Source of the DNA: Rhodanobacteraceae bacterium
Lineage (GTDB): Bacteria > Pseudomonadota > Gammaproteobacteria > Xanthomonadales > SZUA-5
NCBI GenBank assembly: GCA_003233535.1
Contig: QIMA01000057.1
Span: 1-7,962, forward strand
Direction of reading: 5' to 3'
Length of the DNA: 7,962 nucleotides
The notes under the pieces were generated by a model, which had not been told where the DNA came from, did not search any database, and saw only the letters and a list, made by a program, of their open reading frames with translations. Positions 1-7,200 of this stretch are shown here, one piece after another. Each line of letters begins with the position of its first letter. The stretch's first letter is position 1. Both the position numbers and the translations under genes were made by a program.

Positions 1-1
1 G

Positions 2-1954
2 ATGTTCTCTGGCGGCGCGGTCGGCAACAGTGCGATGGTCGCTTTCGGCGATGCGCAGCCGCAGTCGTTGCTGACGCAGGGCGTGGTTCGCGATGTCAGC
101 GTGGCGCCCGGCTGGATGGAGAATTTGGTCTACGCCTATGTCCACATCGACACGCTGAAGCAGTTCGGTTTGCGCGCTGAATTCGATCAGATCATCATCC
201 GCGTAACCGACCCGCACGCCGACCGCGAGCAGGTGCGCGAAATTGCCTATCGCGCCTCCGCGCTGCTCCAGGAACTGGGCGCAGTCGTCGAGGACGTGAC
301 CGTTCCTGAGCCCTTCGAGCACATTCACGCCGCGCAGATGGATTCGCTGCTGCTGACCCAGGCGGCCTTCGGCGTTCTGTGTCTGCTGGTTTGCGCCTTC
401 CTGGTGGTGAATTTGATTAACGGCGTGCTCGCGGGGCAAGCGCGCGAGATTGGGATCATGAAGACGCTGGGCGGTCGTGCCGCGCAGATTGGTCGTCTGT
501 ACTTGGCCATGGCGCTGGTGCTCGGCGCTCTGGCGACGCTGCTGGCCCTGCCGGTAGCGCTGGTCGCCGGTCACTACTACGCCCAGTTCAAGACCGAGAT
601 GCTGAACTTCCCCTCGGCTGGCTATCAGGTGGCGTGGTGGGTGATTGCCCTGCAAGTGGCGGTGGGTTGCCTGTTGCCGGTGTTGGCAGCAGCGATCCCG
701 GTTCGGCGCGCGACCGCTGTATCGGTCGCCTCGGCGCTGCGTGATGTAGGCATCGTCGCTCCGGCTGGTTCGCAGATTCCGCGCTGGCTGAGTGGCGTTT
801 CTAAACTGTGTACGCGGCCGATGTTGCTAGCGCTGGGTAACGCCTTCCGCCGCCGCCAGCGGATGTTGCTGACCCTGCTGGTATTAGCCAGCGGCGGCGC
901 GGTCTTTCTCGGTGCCGCCAATCTGCGAGAGGCGGTGCGTGGGTCGGTTGATCTGCAGTTCGAAGCCCAGGCCTTCGATCTGGTGGTTCGGGTCGCCACG
1001 CCGCAGCCCGCCTCACAGATGGAGCAGATTGCTGGCCTAGTGACCGGCGTCGAGTACGCAGAGGCCTGGCGCGGCGCGCTGGCCACATTGGTTCAGACCG
1101 ATGACGGCAACCGCGAGACGCTGCGCGTGATCGGCGTGCCAAGCGACACACAATCGATGCGCCCGCGGCTGGACCAGGGCCGCTGGCTGGACGCCGATGG
1201 TGACAAAGAGCTGTTGATCACCCGCGCTTTGAGTCGCGATCAGCCACAGCTCGTCGTCGGGGCCGACGTCGAGCTTTCCATCGATGGCAAGTCGGACCGC
1301 TGGCGACTCGTCGGCGTGGTCGATGCTGGAACGCAGTCCAACGCCTATGTCGCGCGGCGTTCGCTGGATCAGCGCTTTGCCGATGATCTGGCCAGCACGC
1401 TGACCGTTCGCTTCACGCCCGCTGCCCGTGCCGACGAATTGCTGACGATCATGTCGGTTCGCGAGGCACTCGCCGCGCAGGGCATCGAGATTGCCAACAC
1501 CCAGCGCATGAGCGAGATGCGCACGGTGATTGAGGACCATCTGTTGATGGTGGTGGACTTCTTAGCGGTGATGGGCTGGCTGATGCTGATCGTCGGCGGC
1601 ATGGGGCTGGCCTCGACGATGAGCCTGAGCGTGCTTGAGCGCACCCGCGAGATCGGTGTGATGCGGGCGATCGGCGCGAGTCACGCCGCAATCATGGGCC
1701 TGGTCCTTGCCGAGTGCCTGATCGTGGCCGCACTCGGCGCGCTACTTGCGGTGCCGCTATCGATACCGATGAGTTTGAGTTTGGGCTACGCCTTTGGCCA
1801 GATTATGTTCAGCGTGCCGATCATCATCCTGCCCGGCGCGGCAGCGATGCTGGCTTGGCTGGGCATGATGCTGGCGGTTGCAGTGCTGGCTGGGGCCTGG
1901 CCGGCGCTGAGCGCCAGCCGTGTGCCGGTGACTCAAGCGCTGGCCTATGAGTGA
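2..1954 (+). CDS. ABC transporter permease with two FtsX modules, 5'-truncated by window edge
   Basis: This is the membrane subunit of a MacB/LolE-like (type VII) ABC transporter, a class that uses ATP hydrolysis in the cytoplasm to drive movements of periplasmic domains rather than classical substrate passage. Visible residues 1-112 are the end of a first periplasmic domain. A helix at about 116-142 leads into the first FtsX module, with the signature REIGIMKTLGG at 149-158. Further helices lie at about 166-190 and 210-233. After a linker, a new helix (about 286-306) starts the second half, followed by a periplasmic domain (about 307-510) and a second FtsX module with TREIGVMRAIGA at 548-559 and helices at about 517-543, 563-590 and 605-633. 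Related two-module permeases are near 800 residues, so roughly the first 150 residues are missing. The ATG at position 2 lies mid-domain and is not the true start. The partner ATPase would be expected upstream, outside the window. The substrate cannot be told. No terminator is visible after the stop. Confidence 0.9.
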   Translation: MFSGGAVGNSAMVAFGDAQPQSLLTQGVVRDVSVAPGWMENLVYAYVHIDTLKQFGLRAEFDQIIIRVTDPHADREQVREIAYRASALLQELGAVVEDVTVPEPFEHIHAAQMDSLLLTQAAFGVLCLLVCAFLVVNLINGVLAGQAREIGIMKTLGGRAAQIGRLYLAMALVLGALATLLALPVALVAGHYYAQFKTEMLNFPSAGYQVAWWVIALQVAVGCLLPVLAAAIPVRRATAVSVASALRDVGIVAPAGSQIPRWLSGVSKLCTRPMLLALGNAFRRRQRMLLTLLVLASGGAVFLGAANLREAVRGSVDLQFEAQAFDLVVRVATPQPASQMEQIAGLVTGVEYAEAWRGALATLVQTDDGNRETLRVIGVPSDTQSMRPRLDQGRWLDADGDKELLITRALSRDQPQLVVGADVELSIDGKSDRWRLVGVVDAGTQSNAYVARRSLDQRFADDLASTLTVRFTPAARADELLTIMSVREALAAQGIEIANTQRMSEMRTVIEDHLLMVVDFLAVMGWLMLIVGGMGLASTMSLSVLERTREIGVMRAIGASHAAIMGLVLAECLIVAALGALLAVPLSIPMSLSLGYAFGQIMFSVPIIILPGAAAMLAWLGMMLAVAVLAGAWPALSASRVPVTQALAYE

Positions 1955-2181
1955 GTGTCCGCGTTGATCATCTCGATCAGCTGGCGGACCGCTCGGAGAT
2001 GTGATCCCATCAAATTTGCGGGGTCGAACATGGCCAGTTCGGGTTCGATCCCGCGGCCTTCCCACAAGACGCCACGAAAGTCGGTGAACACCTCGTTAGA
2101 CAGGGCGAAGGTCCAGCCGTTGGGCAATGTCTTTAGCAGCATGGTCGACAGTGCACCTAGGCGCGCTGCTCCTGACCCTAA
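1945..2181 (-). pseudogene. S41-family (C-terminal processing) peptidase, C-terminal remnant
   Basis: Read leftwards on the minus strand, this frame gives LGALSTMLLKTLPNGWTFAL, then SNEVFTDFRGVLWEGRGIEP and about 28 further residues, ending at TAG (1945-1947). The LPNGW-x-x-x-LSNE and YEGRGIxP-like pattern is typical of the last strands of S41 peptidase domains, which normally sit after the catalytic Ser/Lys region. Here the frame runs upstream only to an in-frame TAG at 2212-2214. No catalytic serine segment appears in any minus-strand frame of the next few hundred bases that I read. The only ATG (2140-2142) falls inside the conserved segment, so a functional 65-residue gene is unlikely. Its 3' end overlaps the permease gene by 10 bp in convergent orientation. 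The family assignment rests on motif recognition without a search. A short unrelated gene is a less likely alternative. Confidence 0.6.
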
Positions 2182-2641
2182 TCGTTTCGAGGAATAGCTC
2201 AGTGAGCTTGGCTAGGGCCTGCCACATGCCCAAGAACACTACTCATCCTGGGATTCGCGCTTAAGCAACTTGACTCCAAGGAAGGACCCAACAATAACTG
2301 TCAGCGTAGTCCCTCCTAGCCCGGAATTTCATAAACTTCACGCGCCCTCGCTAGGCCCTTGATCGCCCAGCGGTTTTTCCTCAGTCGGGTGTATGAACCA
2401 CTACATCGCTCCTGCAGCCGCTAGTCCAGTTGTTGATGGCGACTAAACGCCATAAACGCGCTCCGGCTGCCCGCATTGTTGTCGTCCTTCAGTGTCAAAA
2501 AGTGTATCGGCTTAGCGGCTGCAGGGGTGGTGGATTGGGTTATTGCACGGATTCGCCGCTGTGTGGCCGCTCGCGCGCTGCATCGTAGCCGGATTGTGGC
2601 TAAACTCTAGGGCTCTTTTGATCAGCGTCGCGGTGTTCACT
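2182..2641. other. Gap without a recognisable gene
   Basis: All frames are broken by frequent stops, and the base composition is visibly more AT-rich than in the flanking genes. On the minus strand, 2239-2319 encodes a short hydrophobic stretch (TLTVIVGSFLGVKLLKRE) bounded by stops and lacking a start codon, so it may be a decayed membrane-protein end. A 13-bp inverted repeat (2411-2423 and 2513-2525) is annotated separately. The promoter of the downstream gene must lie here or just beyond. TAAACT at 2601-2606 is a possible -10 box (4 of 6 matches to consensus), but no convincing -35 box precedes it. No terminator for the permease is seen. Confidence 0.6.
2411..2525. repeat. 13-bp inverted repeat enclosing a small hairpin
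   Basis: CCTGCAGCCGCTA at 2411-2423 is the exact reverse complement of TAGCGGCTGCAGG at 2513-2525, with an 89-bp spacer. Inside the spacer, ATGGCG (2436-2441) pairs with CGCCAT (2448-2453) around the loop ACTAAA, and TAAACGC occurs twice (2444-2450 and 2453-2459). The structure lies in the gene-poor gap about 115 bp before the start of the S74 protein gene. It could be a folded element in the leader, a relic of a small mobile element, or chance. No target-site duplication or transposase is visible. Confidence 0.4.
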
Positions 2642-4042
2642 ATGACTAAATCAATCGTCTTGGCTGTTGCCCTCGCCTTGGGATGCTCGCCATTGTCGGC
2701 ACAGTTCGTTGACGACAGGATCTCGCCCGCTGCAGTTGTGCGCATACAAACGCCGGAAGGGCTGATCTTGGAAACTCAATTCGCTCATGCGTCTGACGCC
2801 AGCGTCGAGGCCGCGCTCGCCCGATCTATTCGCTTGCCCGATGGCCGGTACAAATGGCAGATCATCGAGAAGGCGATCGTGAGCCCGGCGCTGTTGTCGG
2901 CTGCTCGTACCACTAGAGGCAATTCAGACGCTTTGCCCAGAGGCTGGCCCGAGGCGGTGCCGGTGCGATTTGGCGTGATTACGCTGACTCGCGGTGTGCT
3001 GGCGCGCGGCACGGAAACCGAATCGTCCGGCCCCGGTTCATTCAAAGGGCAGGCCAAAGACGTGGTGTTCGGTGATGATCTAATCGTCAACGGAGGCAGC
3101 GGTGCGGCTTGTTTTGGACTGGACTGTGTCAACGGCGAAGCTTTCGGTCTCGATAGCGTTCGCCTGAAGGAAAACAATCTACGGATCAGCTTTATCGATA
3201 CGTCCACCTCTGCCTCGTTTCCATCGCGTGACTGGGAGTTGGCTGCCAACGATTCGAGCAATGGTGGTGCCAACGATTTCTCCATTCGTGATCGTGACCA
3301 AGGTACAAAGCCGTTTGTGGTTGAAGCCGCAGTGTCGTCGAACACCCTGTACGTGGCACCCAATGAGCGCATCGGCGTGGGCACCAACATTCCGGTGCGC
3401 AGTGTCCACGCGCTAACCGGCGATACCCCCGGGATACGCCTGGAGCAGTCGGCTAGTCTGGGTTTTCCCGCACAGACGTGGGACATCACCGGCAACGAAG
3501 TGGGCTTGACCTTCCGTGATCAGAGCAACAACACTCAGCCGCTGCGGGTCCGTCCGGGTGCGCCGAATGATGCCGTGGTGGTTGCTGCTAACGGCAGCGT
3601 TGGTTTGGGCATTGCCGCTCCAACTTCCTCCTTGGAAGTCGCCGGTCCAACAATGAGCGTGGGCGGCACGAATATGGTCTTGGACGCCGCCGGCAACTTG
3701 ACCATTGCTGGCACTGTCTCTCAGGGCTCTAGCCGCACGCTGAAGGAAGGCATCGTTGATGCGGCGGCCGAGACCGTGCTTGAAACGTTGGCCAGCCTGC
3801 CGATCTACACCTGGCAGTACATCGGCGCCAGTGATCGGCACATCGGACCGGTTGCTGAAGAATTCCATCAAGCCTTCGGATTTGGTTCTGACCCCGAGCG
3901 CCTAGCCCCTGGCGATATGGCCGGCGTGGCGATGGCGGCAGCGCAGGCGCTGCAAACCGAAGTGGCCGAGAAAGAAGCGCGTATCAACGAGCTAGAAGCG
4001 CGTTTGGCGAAGATCGAGGCGTTGCTGGAAAGCCGCGACTGA
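2642..4042 (+). CDS. Secreted fibre-like protein with C-terminal peptidase S74 autoprocessing chaperone domain
   Basis: This 466-residue protein begins with a signal peptide (MTKSIVLAVALALGCSPLSA, cleavage probably after Ala20). ALGC at 12-15 resembles a lipobox but has Ala and Leu in the wrong order, so lipoprotein status is doubtful. I chose the ATG at 2642 because it places this signal at the N-terminus; a TTG at 2543 would add 33 residues in front and bury it. No Shine-Dalgarno motif is evident. Residues 145-175 carry a cysteine pair (157 and 162). Two fibre-type repeats follow (about 180-251 and 265-328), each ending in an NxxxGxG-type turn (IGVGTNIP, VGLGIAAP). From 363 the intramolecular chaperone domain begins with SSRTLKEGI, matching the SxRxxKExI pattern of S74 domains. 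Ser363 and Lys368 have the five-residue spacing of the self-cleaving Ser/Lys dyad. RHIGPVAEEF (399-408) is the second conserved block. A heptad-like coiled coil occupies about 435-463. In this family the domain trimerises fibres and then cuts itself off. The role of this surface protein is unknown. Confidence 0.85.
   Translation: MTKSIVLAVALALGCSPLSAQFVDDRISPAAVVRIQTPEGLILETQFAHASDASVEAALARSIRLPDGRYKWQIIEKAIVSPALLSAARTTRGNSDALPRGWPEAVPVRFGVITLTRGVLARGTETESSGPGSFKGQAKDVVFGDDLIVNGGSGAACFGLDCVNGEAFGLDSVRLKENNLRISFIDTSTSASFPSRDWELAANDSSNGGANDFSIRDRDQGTKPFVVEAAVSSNTLYVAPNERIGVGTNIPVRSVHALTGDTPGIRLEQSASLGFPAQTWDITGNEVGLTFRDQSNNTQPLRVRPGAPNDAVVVAANGSVGLGIAAPTSSLEVAGPTMSVGGTNMVLDAAGNLTIAGTVSQGSSRTLKEGIVDAAAETVLETLASLPIYTWQYIGASDRHIGPVAEEFHQAFGFGSDPERLAPGDMAGVAMAAAQALQTEVAEKEARINELEARLAKIEALLESRD
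3179..3625 (+). repeat. Two diverged tandem fibre modules within the S74 protein
   Basis: Residues about 180-251 (3179-3394) and 265-328 (3434-3625) share the same plan: a strand (LRISF / GIRLEQ), then FPSRDWELAAND versus FPAQTWDITGNE, then FSIRDRDQGTKPFVVEA versus LTFRDQSNNTQPLRVRP, then LYVAPNERIGVGTNIP versus VVVAANGSVGLGIAAP. The match is at protein level only. Such beads commonly precede S74 domains in bacterial surface proteins and phage fibres, where they are expected to form a trimeric beta-rich shaft. Confidence 0.65.
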
Positions 4043-4067
4043 GATCTAACGCAAACTCAGCTTGAAT

Positions 4068-4098
4068 AGGCCGGAGCGTGAATCGCTCCGGCTTTTTT
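4068..4098 (+). terminator. Intrinsic terminator after the S74 gene
   Basis: GCCGGAGCG (4070-4078) pairs perfectly with CGCTCCGGC (4084-4092) around the loop TGAAT, and six T residues follow at 4093-4098. It begins 27 bp after the stop at 4042. On the minus strand the hairpin is not followed by a T run (CTATTC instead), so it should act mainly on the rightward transcript and is at best weak for the convergent gene. Confidence 0.9.
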
Positions 4099-4151
4099 GT
4101 GTCTAGCCATGCGAGCCTACTGTTCAGGCCCGCCGTTTTCGATCATCCCGC

Positions 4152-4253
4152 TTAGCCGCGCCGAGGCAGTGCGACGAGCGCCGCACCGATCAACAGCATC
4201 GTCAACAAGAGCAGCGTGAATCTCGAGGTGGCATCCACCGCGACCGCCGACGG
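4152..4253 (-). other. C-terminal membrane anchor or sorting-like tail of the repeat protein
   Basis: After unit 9 come 33 residues: a short polar linker (PSAVAVDATSR), one hydrophobic helix (FTLLLLTMLLIGAALVAL) and PRRG. A helix followed by a few arginines at the extreme C-terminus resembles the architecture of protein-sorting tails such as IPTL-CTERM, but the IPTLS-type motif is missing; VDATSR stands in its place. A plain inner-membrane stop-transfer anchor is the simpler reading. Confidence 0.65.
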
Positions 4254-7200
4254 CTGCACGTTGAGCTCGCCGCTGGCGCCTGCCGCTGCGTTGCCCACAT
4301 CGCTGAGCAGCGGGCTGGTGACGTTGAGGAAGCTGCCCTGCAGGGGCACGTCCACGGCGAAGCGGATGGTGCAACTGGCGCCAGCGGCTACATCGCCACC
4401 GCTGAAGGTCACCGTAGTCGCTCCAGTCGATGCCACCAGCGTGCCGGCGCCGCAGTTGTGGCTGGCCTGGCTGGGCACGGCAACGCGCATGCTGCCGGGC
4501 AGATCATCGCTGACTGCCAAGCCGGTCACCGGCTGGGTGCTGCCGCTGTTGTCTATTGTCAGCACCACGCTGGATTCTTCGCCAACGATGATTTGCTCAG
4601 GGTCGAAGACCTTGCTCAAGGTGGGCAGCGGATCGACTCGCAGGGTCGCGCTTGCATTACCGCTGTCGCCGGCGCTGCTGGCTAGCGGGCCAGCCGTGTT
4701 GATCAGACCGCCTACTGCGGTGCCGGTCACGTCGAAACTGATCGTGCAGTTCGCGCCTGCGGCCAGACTGCCGCCGCTGTAGCTCACGGTTGCGGTGCCT
4801 GCGGTTGCCGTCAGCGTGCCGCCGTTGCAGGTGGTTGCGGCGTTGCTAGGCGTTGCGACGACTAGGTCGGCAGGCAGACTGTCGGTCACGCTCACTGCGC
4901 TGAGCGCCTGGGTGCTGGTACCGCTGTCGATGGTTAGCGTGACGGTGCTGTTTTGACCGACGAAGATGGAACTCGGTGTGAATGTCTTGGCCAGCGTAGG
5001 CACGTCGTCGACTACGAGCGTGGCGCTGGCACTGCCGCTATTGCCCAAATCTGAGGTCAGGTCGCCGCTGGTGTTGACGTAGCTGCCTGCCGTTGCCGCA
5101 ACCACATCTACCGCCAGCTCGCAGGTGTTTCCGGCAACCACGTTGCCGCCGCTGTAGCTCACCGTTGCCGCACCAGCGGTGGCGCTGAAGGTGCCGCCGA
5201 CGCAGCTGTTGCTGGCATTGGCTGGTGTGGCAACGAGCAAGCCGGCCGGGAAGTTGTCGGTCAGATCCAGTCCTGTGGCATCTAGGCCGCCGGCGCTGTG
5301 GTCGATCGTTAACGCCAGCCGCGAGACCTGATTGACGAACAGTGCGGCCGGCGTGAACGCTTTGCTCAGGCTTGGCCGGGTGCTTACCGTCAGCGTCGCG
5401 CTGGCGGTGCTGCTGTTGCCGGCGTTGGAGGTCAGATCACCGGTGGTGTTGACGTAAACGCCTTGGCTGGCGCTGGTGACGTCGGCGATTACGGTACAGG
5501 TCGTTGCGGTCGCCAGATTGCCGCCGGTGTAGTTGACTACGGAGCCACCATCGGCGGCAGTGAGCGTGCCGCCTGTGCAGGTGGTAATAGCATTTGCAGG
5601 TGTCGCCAGTACCAGACCCGCCGGCAGGTTGTCGGTGAAATCTATCGCGCTGATCGCCGTCGCGCTGCCGCTGTTGTCGATGCTCAACGTCAGCGTGCTG
5701 ACGTCAGCTATAGCCATCGTGTCTGGGGCGAAGGACTTGGTGAACAGCGGGACTGGGTCGACTAGCAGTGTGTTGCTCGCTCCGGCGATCGTGCCGGCGT
5801 TAGAGACGAGGTCCGAAGTGGTGTTAACCAGACTGCCTGCGGTGCTGGCGTCAACGTCGAAGCTGATCGTGCAGGTCGCTCCCGCGCTGACGGTTCCGCC
5901 ATTGTAGGTCACGCTGGCGCTGCCGTCGGCTGCCGTGAGCGTGCCGCCGGTGCAGGTGGTCGCCGCATTGCCGGGCGTGGCTACGAGCAGGCCTGCCGGC
6001 AGGTTGTCGCTCAAATCCACGCCGGTGAGGTCCTGCGTGCTGCTGCTGTTGTCGATGCTCAGCGTGATCGTGCTGAGCTGACCGATGAATACTTGGCTCG
6101 GCGCGAAGGACTTAGCCAGCGTCGGTGCTGGATCAACCTGCAGGGTGTCGGAGGCCGGACCGCTATTGCCCAGGCTAGAAGTTAGATCACCTGTCGTGTT
6201 CACGTAAGTGCCCGAAGCGGCAGCGACTACGTCGAGCCCAATCTCGCAGGTCGTACCGGCCATGAGGCTGCCGCCGCTGTAGCTAACTGTCCCGCTGCCT
6301 GCGACCGCGCTGAGCGTGCCGCCGGCGCAGCTGTTGCTGGCGTTGGCCGGCGTCGCGATGGCCAATCCCGCGGGTAAGTTGTCGGTCAGATCCAGTCCTG
6401 TGGCATCTAGGCCGCCGGCGCTGTGATCGATGTTCAGTGTCAGGCGAGAGATCTGATTGACGAACAGCGCGTCCGGCGTAAACAGCTTGCTGAACAACGG
6501 CGCGGTGCTGACCGTCAGGGTCGCGCTTGCGCCCGCCGTAGAGCCGCCATCGGAGATCAAATTGCCGCTGGTGTTGGGATAGTTGCCTGCTGGCGCGGTT
6601 ACGTCGACGCTAATCGTGCAGCTCGCGCTGGCCGGGACGTTGCCGCCGATATAGGTGATTGATCCGGCTCCATCAGTGGCGGTGAGCGTGCCTCCGGTGC
6701 AGGTGTTCATCGCGTTGGCCGGCGTCGCGTTGACCAGTCCGGCCGGGTAGGTGTCGACGAAGTCGAGCCCGGTCGCTGCCGCGCTGCTGCCAGTGTTGTC
6801 GATGGTGAAGGTCAGCGTGCTGATGCTGCCCACCGGGATGGCGGTGGGAGCAAAAGCTTTGGCAAATAGCGGCAAGGGATTGATTCGTAGAGTGTCGCTA
6901 GCCGCTGCGCTACTGCCGCCAGTGAAGCTCAACACGCTCGTAGTGTTGTTGAAGTCGCCGGCCGCCAGGCCAGTGACGTCCACATCGATGATGCACAGCG
7001 CTCCGGCTGCAAGCGTGCCGCCGGAAAGACTGATGCTGCCCGTCCCATCCGCAGCCGTTAGCGTTCCAGCGCAGGTGTTGTTTGCATTGGCCGGTGTGGC
7101 GACGATCAAACCGGCCGGTAGGTTGTCGGTGAAAGCGACCGCCGACAGCGCCTGCGTTATGCCGCTGTTGTCGATCTGCAAGCGCAGCACCGCTGCCTGA

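Larger units (their letters stand above)
4632..6878 (-). repeat. Higher-order repeat: three-unit block present twice
   Basis: Units 3-4-5 (6878-5757) correspond in order to units 6-7-8 (5756-4632). Units 4 and 7 share VNQxSRLxLxIDHSAGGLDATGLDLTDN and are about three-quarters identical by hand count. Units 3 and 6 both end in ASATLTVST and so start the next unit with T instead of P or D. Units 5 and 8 share PTLAK, STQ and NAATTC. Adjacent units resemble each other less than units three apart. The block length is 1,122-1,125 bp, as expected if three domains were copied together. Confidence 0.8.

Noticed and set aside
625..1540. Minus-strand open frames of up to 167 codons inside the permease gene
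   Set aside because: Codon usage and the clear FtsX features on the plus strand explain the region; the minus-strand translations are Arg/Ala/Pro-rich and unlike any protein family.
2037..2056. TTCGGGTTCGATCCCGCGG resembles a tRNA T-arm (GGTTCGATCCC)
   Set aside because: No acceptor stem, D arm or anticodon arm can be built around it. On the minus strand the same bases encode the GRGIEPEL motif of the S41 remnant, which explains them.
2436..2459. Possible integron attC-type site in the hairpin with TAAACGC motifs
   Set aside because: No matching R'/R'' core pair could be found at the ends, and there is no integrase or cassette array in the window.
2543..2641. TTG at 2543 as start of the S74 protein
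   Set aside because: It would place 33 extra residues before a textbook signal peptide; the ATG at 2642 fits export better, although neither start has a clear ribosome binding site.
4216..4782. Long open frame on the plus strand (188 codons), with similar ones at 5533-5907, 6751-7200 and 7435-7704
   Set aside because: These lie opposite the repetitive GC-rich giant gene, recur at the repeat period and show no protein family features; they are antisense shadows of the repeats.
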